Of a stretch of 64,000 bases of DNA, positions 58,674-64,000 are shown in pieces. Origin of the DNA: Bretschneidera sinensis. Its lineage: Eukaryota > Streptophyta > Magnoliopsida > Brassicales > Akaniaceae. Position 1 is the first letter of the stretch, and each line of letters starts with the position of its first letter. The notes below the pieces were generated by a model. The model was not told the DNA's origin, did not search any database, and saw only the letters and a program-made list of their open reading frames with translations. Made by a program: the position numbers and the translations under genes. The stretch covers positions 105,492,400-105,556,399 of the forward strand of contig CM043700.1 of NCBI GenBank assembly GCA_023935145.1, in the 5' to 3' direction.

Positions 58674-59223
58674 TGTACGGGCGTGAATAGTAAACTGCAG
58701 AACCCTATTTTGGAAATAAAAGAGTTTTGTTTTTAGGAAAGTTTTAGGAACTCATGGCCCTCTTAGGACTTCTCAAAGACCTATAAATACACTTGTAAAG
58801 CACACACAAAGAGCATCACAACTTAGAGAACACTTCTCTTAGCTTTTACTTGGAGTTGTAAGCTTTGGGAGAGAATTGGCGCCTCTTCTCTCGGGTTTAT
58901 TCTTCTCTTTATGTTTAGTTTATATATGATGTTTTTAGACAGCATGTGTAACTAACTTTCTTATAGGGCTCGATTGAAGCCCTAGTTATGCTTTCTCATA
59001 TAATTATTCATTGATAAATCTTTGCAAATAGCCTTTACTATGTTGCTTAACTTGATTAATGCCTGTGCTTATTTAAATTTCTCATATGTATGTGAATGGC
59101 CAGCGTATGCATGTGGTATGGACCTGTTAGTTAGATCAATTTGGATGACCGAGTCCTGGGTCTAACATTAGTAACAAGGGATATCTTATCCGGATACCTG
59201 GGTTAATCAACGTGGGAAATCGG

Positions 59224-59496
59224 GAGTAGATACCATGCCCTAGGTCTCATGTGGTTGTCGATTTCCATAGTACTTATGTTTTCTTAAGGATCAACTCAAG
59301 CAGATACCATGCTGAATCCCTTAAGGAAGAAAAGAGTTAGAGTAGATACCATGCCTAACTCGTTGCTTAGGGAGATCAATAGCTTAAGGAGTAGATACCA
59401 TGCCCTTAGGTTGGCGACCAGTAGGTATACATGATAAGGCTAGTGCACAACATTATACAATTGGGAAAGTATGACTAGTGGTGGATACCAAAGCCC
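59224..59496 (+). repeat. Dispersed GTAGATACCATGCC repeats in the A4 LTR
   Basis: Five related copies, at about 59226, 59301, 59342, 59391 and 59482, lie downstream of TATA, so they would be in the R or U5 part of the transcript. Spacing is irregular (about 40-90 bp). Confidence 0.65.
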
Positions 59497-59707
59497 TATG
59501 TCTTTATTATTATCAATTCACATTCAACGGTTATTTATTTCTTTTTACTTTAAAGAAACTAATTCTAAAAACCGAACTTTACCAATCTCTGTGGAGATGA
59601 TCTTGCTTTCGCACACTATACCACACTGTTGACCTTGTGCACTTGCAAGTAAAACTAGTATGATTATCTACTTATTTATTTAGGTATATTTTCGTCTAAC
59701 AAGTTTT

Positions 59708-59725
59708 TGGTGTCGTTGTCGGGGA
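59708..59725 (+). promoter_or_regulatory. A4 primer binding site
   Basis: TGGTGTCGTTGTCGGGGA differs at three positions from the A3 tRNA-Asp site and starts six bases after the LTR, as in A2. Confidence 0.78.
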
Positions 59726-60099
59726 TTGCACTAAAAGTTCCTTTTAGGATTACTTTCGTTTAATCATTATTATTATTACTTTATTTTTACCATCTTTGTT
59801 TTATCAAAACCTAATCAATGCATTTTCTGTTTCAGGCACGTAAAACCCTAAATCACACTTTCTGTGTTATTTGTGATCGATTGCAACCTCCTATGCGATC
59901 GAGCGCATTTAAGGCAGAGAGTTACCCGAGCAGCAGAGTTGCACTGCTACACTGAAGCCGATTTTCCTGATTTATACACGGACTACGATCCCGACATCCA
60001 ACATTCTTTCCCCTTGATCCCGAGCTTGAGCAGACTATCCGACAAAAGCTAAGGAAAAACTTCGAGGAGAACGAAGAAGAAGTCGAGAACGAAACACAA

Positions 60100-61533
60100 A
60101 TGGCGGAACAGCTCGAGAACCAGCAACCACCTGCACGAGTACCGATGAAGCACTCCTTCATCCCTCAGAACATTGATCAATCATCATGCATTGCATATCA
60201 ATCTGAGGCGGCGGGAAATTATTACATATCTCCGCAAATCTTGAATGCTTTGACTCATTTTAGAGGCACTCCTAACGAAGATCCACACTTGCACCTCCTA
60301 GAATTTTTCGATATTTGCAAGTTCCAGCACATACAAGGATTATACCAAGAAGGAATAAGGTTAATTCTGTTCCCTTTTTCCTTAAAAGATAATGCTAAAC
60401 TTTGGTATAATTCTTTGCCTGCAGTTTCCATCCACACTTGGGAGGAATTGGCAAGCAAGTTCCTGAAAAAGTTCTTTCCAGCCCAAAAGACAAGGCAAAT
60501 GAGGAAAGAGATCCAGTCCTTCCAACAAAAGGATGGGGACCTCTTCTTCGAAGCATGGGGACACTTCAACGAGCTGCTACTAAAATGCTCACACCACAAC
60601 CTGCCTCAAGATGAACTGGTACAAGCATTCTATGAAGGTTTAAATGACACTAACAAATGTATTGTTGATTCAGGTTGTGGAGGAGTCCTGATGGAGAAAA
60701 GCAGTGAAGAAGCAATGGAGCTCTTCGAGACCCTCAGCGAGCACACCCAGCAATTTTCCTCTCGAGGTAGACATGTAACCAAAGGTAAAGGTGTCTATGA
60801 GGTAAATCTAAATGGAGGATCTTCCCCTCAAATGGCAGTAATGGAGAGAAAACTAGATATGATTGTAAAAGCCATGACTACTCAAAATGCCTCATCCAGC
60901 CTACCATCCACCCCACTCCAGGTATGTGCAATTTGTTCTCAATACGACCATAATACTGATACATGTCCTTTGTACTCATCTGCAGATCCGGAACAAGCCA
61001 ACTACATGGGGCCTAAGAACTATCCACCGAAGAATAACCCATATGCCAATACGTACAACCCTGGATGGCGAAACCACCCAAATTTCTCGTGGAGCAACAA
61101 CCAGAACAATCAAGGACAGCAACGAAACCCCTATCCCACTGCTCATGCTACTCCCGAACCAAAGAAGAACGACCTCGAAAGTCTAGTAAGACAACTAGTG
61201 ACATCACAAGAACAGTTCATGACTCAGCAAAAACAGACCACTGCGGCAAATGAACAAGCAATTTAAAGACTAGAGGTACAAATGGAACAACTAGCTAAAG
61301 AGCTCAGTGGCAGAAAGCAAGGGGAGTTCCCAGCTCAAACATTACCCAACCCTGGGGGGCATCAACAACTAAATGTTGTGACAACCTTGAGAAATGGCAA
61401 GGTAATAGGGTCCAATGAATCTACAACAGCTTCCAAAGAGACACCATCGGTAACAAGGCTAAGTGAGATGGAGAAGGTGAATGCACCACCCTTCCCGCAA
61501 ATGTTAGTAAAACAAAAGAAAAACATAAATTAA
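60100..61533 (+). pseudogene. A4 gag
   Basis: From the ATG at 60100 the frame is open for 388 codons. The capsid domain covers about residues 45-165 (ALTHFRGTPNEDPHLHLLEF, FPFSLKDNAKLWYNSLPA, KFFPAQKTRQMRKEI). A CX2CX4HX4C knuckle (CAICSQYDHNTDTC) is near residue 280 and YNPGWRNHPNFSW follows. TAA at 61264-61266 interrupts the same frame, which continues to 61533. This is the best-preserved gag in the window. Two copies of the GCGATCGAKCGCA-type motif lie in its leader (59873-59908). Confidence 0.9.
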
Positions 61534-61550
61534 TCGATATTTTTGAAACC

Positions 61551-62466
61551 TTGCGGAAAGTTGAAATTAACATTCCTCTACTAGATGCAATCAAACAAAT
61601 ACCTGCATATGCTAAGTTTTTAAAAGATTATTGCACTAACAAAAGAAAGTTCCAAGAGCATGAGACGGTAGCCTTAACCGAAGAGGTAAGTGCTGTACTT
61701 TTAAGAAAATTACCACCTAAACTAAAGGATCCGGGTAGTTTTACTATTCCTTGCAGGCTAGGTGACCAGCTATTCGAGCATTCACTATTGGATCTAGGAG
61801 CGAGCGTCAATCTGCTGCCATACAGTGTGTACAAGACACTAGGTTTGGGGGAGCTTCAACTGACCTCCGTCACTTTACAATTAGCTGACCGAAGCATCAA
61901 ACGACCGAGAGGTAAGAGTAAGTAAATTCATTATACCTACTGATGTTGTAGTATTAGATATAGAAGAATGTACTTTACCATCACCTCTCCCCATTATCCT
62001 AGGACGCCCCTTTATGATAACTGCTGATACTAACATTAGTGTAAAAAAGGGAGTAGTCACTATAAAAGTAAATAATGAGGAGATAGAATTTAAAATATTT
62101 AATACATCAAAATCATTCAATGAGGAAAATGAATATTCTAATGTGAGCCTCATGCAAGATATTATTGAGGAAGTTTCACAGGTCCATCACACTGTTCAAT
62201 TGGAGACTATCCCCAACCATAAGGACACAAGAGTGGACATTAGGCCGGAGGAGGACAATGTGATTAAAGACATCAAAGTTGTGCACCTTTTCAAGAACAC
62301 ACAAAGACCTTTAAGTAAGTATGCTATTCAATTTGAACCTCATGCACTTATTGATACTACCTTTCCTTACTTTATTGACCAGGCATCAAAATGGGAGATG
62401 AAGCAACCATCAAAAGCACTTGAACCATCGGATATGGGCTCGAAGTGCTTCCTTCCAAACAACTAG
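61551..62466 (+). pseudogene. A4 protease and following segment
   Basis: LLDLGASVNLLP lies near 61788 and IILGRPF near 61995, in different frames because of a frameshift near 61920. After the protease the frame 62014-62466 runs through an acidic stretch and ends without any RT motif. The tail (NTQRPLSKYAIQFEPHAL) is not one I recognise. Confidence 0.85.
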
Positions 62467-63197
62467 CATTGTAGCTCGAGAGTGCTTGAGCGAGTTCATT
62501 TTAATTATTCATACAGCTCAAGCATCTCTACAGAGGTTAGTGGTACTGAGGCCACTAACACATGGTAAGGTTGTACTGTTCCACATTTCTCATTTTTTTT
62601 CAGCTGAGGTAAGTTTTCATTTTTGCACATGCACACTGCTTGCGATCGATCGCAACATTCCATGAGATCGAGCGCAACCCGTGTGCGAGTGAGCGCACTC
62701 GCGGCAGAAGGTTTAGATATAAATCTGCAAATTTTCACTCACACGCACTCACACTCTCACACTGTTCACTTGCACCTTCCCGTCTACCAGCATCTCCCAC
62801 ACTCACTCCAGTACCACCATCTCAACTCCACCATCACCACCATCAAACACCCATTACCACCGCATACACCCTCCCCATTACACACTCTATCCATTACACA
62901 AGGTACACATTACCATTCACACACACACGAATTTTTACATGCTTATTTACATTTTTAAGCATACATTCATGTTATTTTATGTGTGATTGGGTAGTTCTTG
63001 TTGTTTGCAGGAGGTTGGGATCGAATTCAAACCTTACAAACCATAGCTTGGTTTTTTGGTGCACACCACCTATTCGAGAAAAAGTCTGACAGTGTGCGAT
63101 CGAGCGCACGGCATTTATGATCGAGCGCATAGGCAGTGTGCAATCGAGCGCACCTAATTAAGATCGATTGTAAATCAGGCAGAAACTAAAGAAAAGC
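62467..63197 (+). promoter_or_regulatory. A4 internal promoter-like block with probable intron
   Basis: Motif copies at 62640-62700 are followed at 62718-62724 by TATAAAT, then by a C-rich, G-poor leader with CAC/CTC repeats. A probable intron spans 62903-63010 (AG|GTACAC to TTGTTTGCAG|G, 108 bp). A second motif cluster at 63094-63172 directly precedes the ATG at 63198. The order is that of a plant gene 5' end. Transcription is an inference. Confidence 0.5.
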
Positions 63198-64000
63198 ATG
63201 TCTAAACCGTCTGTTTCCACTTCTGGTGCATCCAGCAGTCGTGCCTCGTCCTCCCGGCCCAGCATAGAGCAAAGAGAGCTTTTATTTGAGACCACCTTAG
63301 CCATCGATGACGTATTCCGGCACATAGATGCCACTCAATGGGCTATCCAAGCATTTCGACATTGCAGGTTGAAGAGGCTATTTAAGCCGGTCTATTCCAC
63401 TGCTTACTCCTAGCTCATAGTCCAATTCTATGCGAGCCTATCATTTGACTGCAGCAGACCAGGAGTTCTCACTTCTTCAGTCTGGGGCACACCCATCGAG
63501 GTGACTAGTGTCGATATAGCCACTGCTCTTTATTGCACTGTCGAGTCCCCTCCTAAGGACACAGATATCGAAGAGCAGTTGGAGTCTTTTGCCCTAGCTG
63601 AGATCATCACAGACATGTGCGCTGGCCAGTATGCCGACAGGCATAACAATACAGCCAGCTGGTCCAAGCTGCCTCCATGACTGTGGCTTGTCGACACGAT
63701 CCTGCAGCATAATGTGTGTCCATTGGGGCACAAGACACAGTGGCGAGACTAGTTTCTCCAGTCCTTATATGCCTTCTATAGAGGCCACTGGTACTCTATC
63801 CCGGTTATCATTTGGAGCCAGCTGCACAAGTTTTAGGATCATGTACATGGCCATCAAACCACCACGGCCAATGCTTGGGGCCTCTCTTTCCCGTTCCTAC
63901 TCTCCTCCATCCTCAATAAGAAGGTGATTAAGGGGACCCACAGCGACGGGCCAGTGCAAGAGCATCCTTTCTTCAGGAAGGATCAGTGGACACACAACAT
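63198..64000 (+). pseudogene. Putative plant transposon protein-like ORF
   Basis: The ATG at 63198 opens a serine-rich N-terminus (MSKPSVSTSGASSSRASSS). One frame continues to the window end with stops at 63411, 63678, 63747 and near 63834. It includes LIVQFYASLSFDCSR, a VWGTPIEVTSVDIATALYC segment, LWLVDTILQHNVCPLGH and AFYRGHWYSIPVIIWSQLH. The pattern fits the plant-specific 'putative plant transposon protein' family (Pfam PF20167), often found in or near Ty3/gypsy elements and of unknown function. It has no RT, integrase or zinc-binding motif. The match is by pattern, and the C-terminus is outside the window. Confidence 0.5.

Larger units (their letters stand above)
58371..59701 (+). repeat. 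A4 5' LTR (1331 bp)
   Basis: Starts TGATAGGTGCTT and ends TTCGTCTAACA, followed by the primer site. TATAAATA lies at 58782-58789. Apart from the motif cluster it does not resemble the A1, A2 or A3 LTRs by eye. Confidence 0.88.
58371..64000 (+). mobile_element. Athila-like element A4 (runs off the window)
   Basis: 5' LTR, tRNA-Asp-type primer site, gag and protease are followed by a promoter-like block and an ORF that is not RT or integrase. No 3' LTR is reached. The insertion site is CTTGT in the 3' LTR of A3. The absence of pol directly after protease suggests a deletion derivative or a non-autonomous type. Confidence 0.88.

Noticed and set aside
58461..58736. ORFs rich in DRS, IERT and RSIA residues
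   Set aside because: The residues are translations of the GCGATCGAKCGCA repeats. The same DNA motif appears in several frames, so DNA and not protein is conserved.

Overview
The window is nuclear DNA of a flowering plant, most likely a eudicot, from a gene-poor and probably heterochromatic region. Almost everything in it is LTR retrotransposon sequence. Three lineages can be recognised from their proteins: Athila-like Ty3/gypsy elements (A1-A4, plus strand), Ty1/copia elements of one Tork/Tnt1-like family (C1-C4), and Tekay/Del-like chromoviruses (T, minus strand, chromodomain at the integrase C-terminus). I found no intact host gene, tRNA, rRNA or CRISPR array. All coding regions carry stops or frameshifts. 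The species cannot be read from the sequence.

Layout. 1-6866: 3' part of Athila A1, ending in its 3' LTR. It sits in copia C1 (minus, 6867-10498, 5' LTR at the right). 10819-13469: solo chromovirus-type LTR with target duplication GAAAG. 13475-17046: AT-rich DNA with a probable LTR remnant and a Mutator-like transposase fragment, cut by copia C4 (17047-19581, plus). C4 is joined tail-in to C3 (19582-22940, minus). Athila A2 (from 22941) lies in C3. Athila A3 (from 25268) lies in A2. The 3' LTR of A3 holds two further insertions: a 22.8-kb chromovirus array T (34521-57290) with the order LTR-internal-LTR-internal-LTR, and Athila A4 (58371 to the window end). Copia C2 (37283-43496) lies in one of the two T integrase genes, with a perfect 5-bp target duplication TATCT. 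The nest is therefore five levels deep: C3 > A2 > A3 > T > C2.

How the parts work. Each element once coded gag, protease, RT, RNase H and integrase, and copied itself through RNA from its LTR promoter. Primer sites match tRNA-Asp (Athila) and initiator tRNA-Met (copia, chromovirus). These copies now look unable to move by themselves. Several kept promoter-like modules that are more interesting than the decayed proteins.

Most unusual observations. (1) Most LTRs here, from all three lineages, carry a GC/CpG-rich cluster of short, partly palindromic motifs just upstream of the TATA box. The motif differs between families and is hypervariable within the copia family. (2) One motif, GCGATCGAKCGCA, is shared by otherwise dissimilar Athila LTRs and recurs inside A4. 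(3) A4 has gag and protease but no polymerase or integrase before a promoter-like block, a probable intron and an ORF that resembles the plant 'putative transposon protein' family. (4) The A1 and A2 LTRs both have a perfect plant snRNA-type USE exactly 33 bp before TATA.
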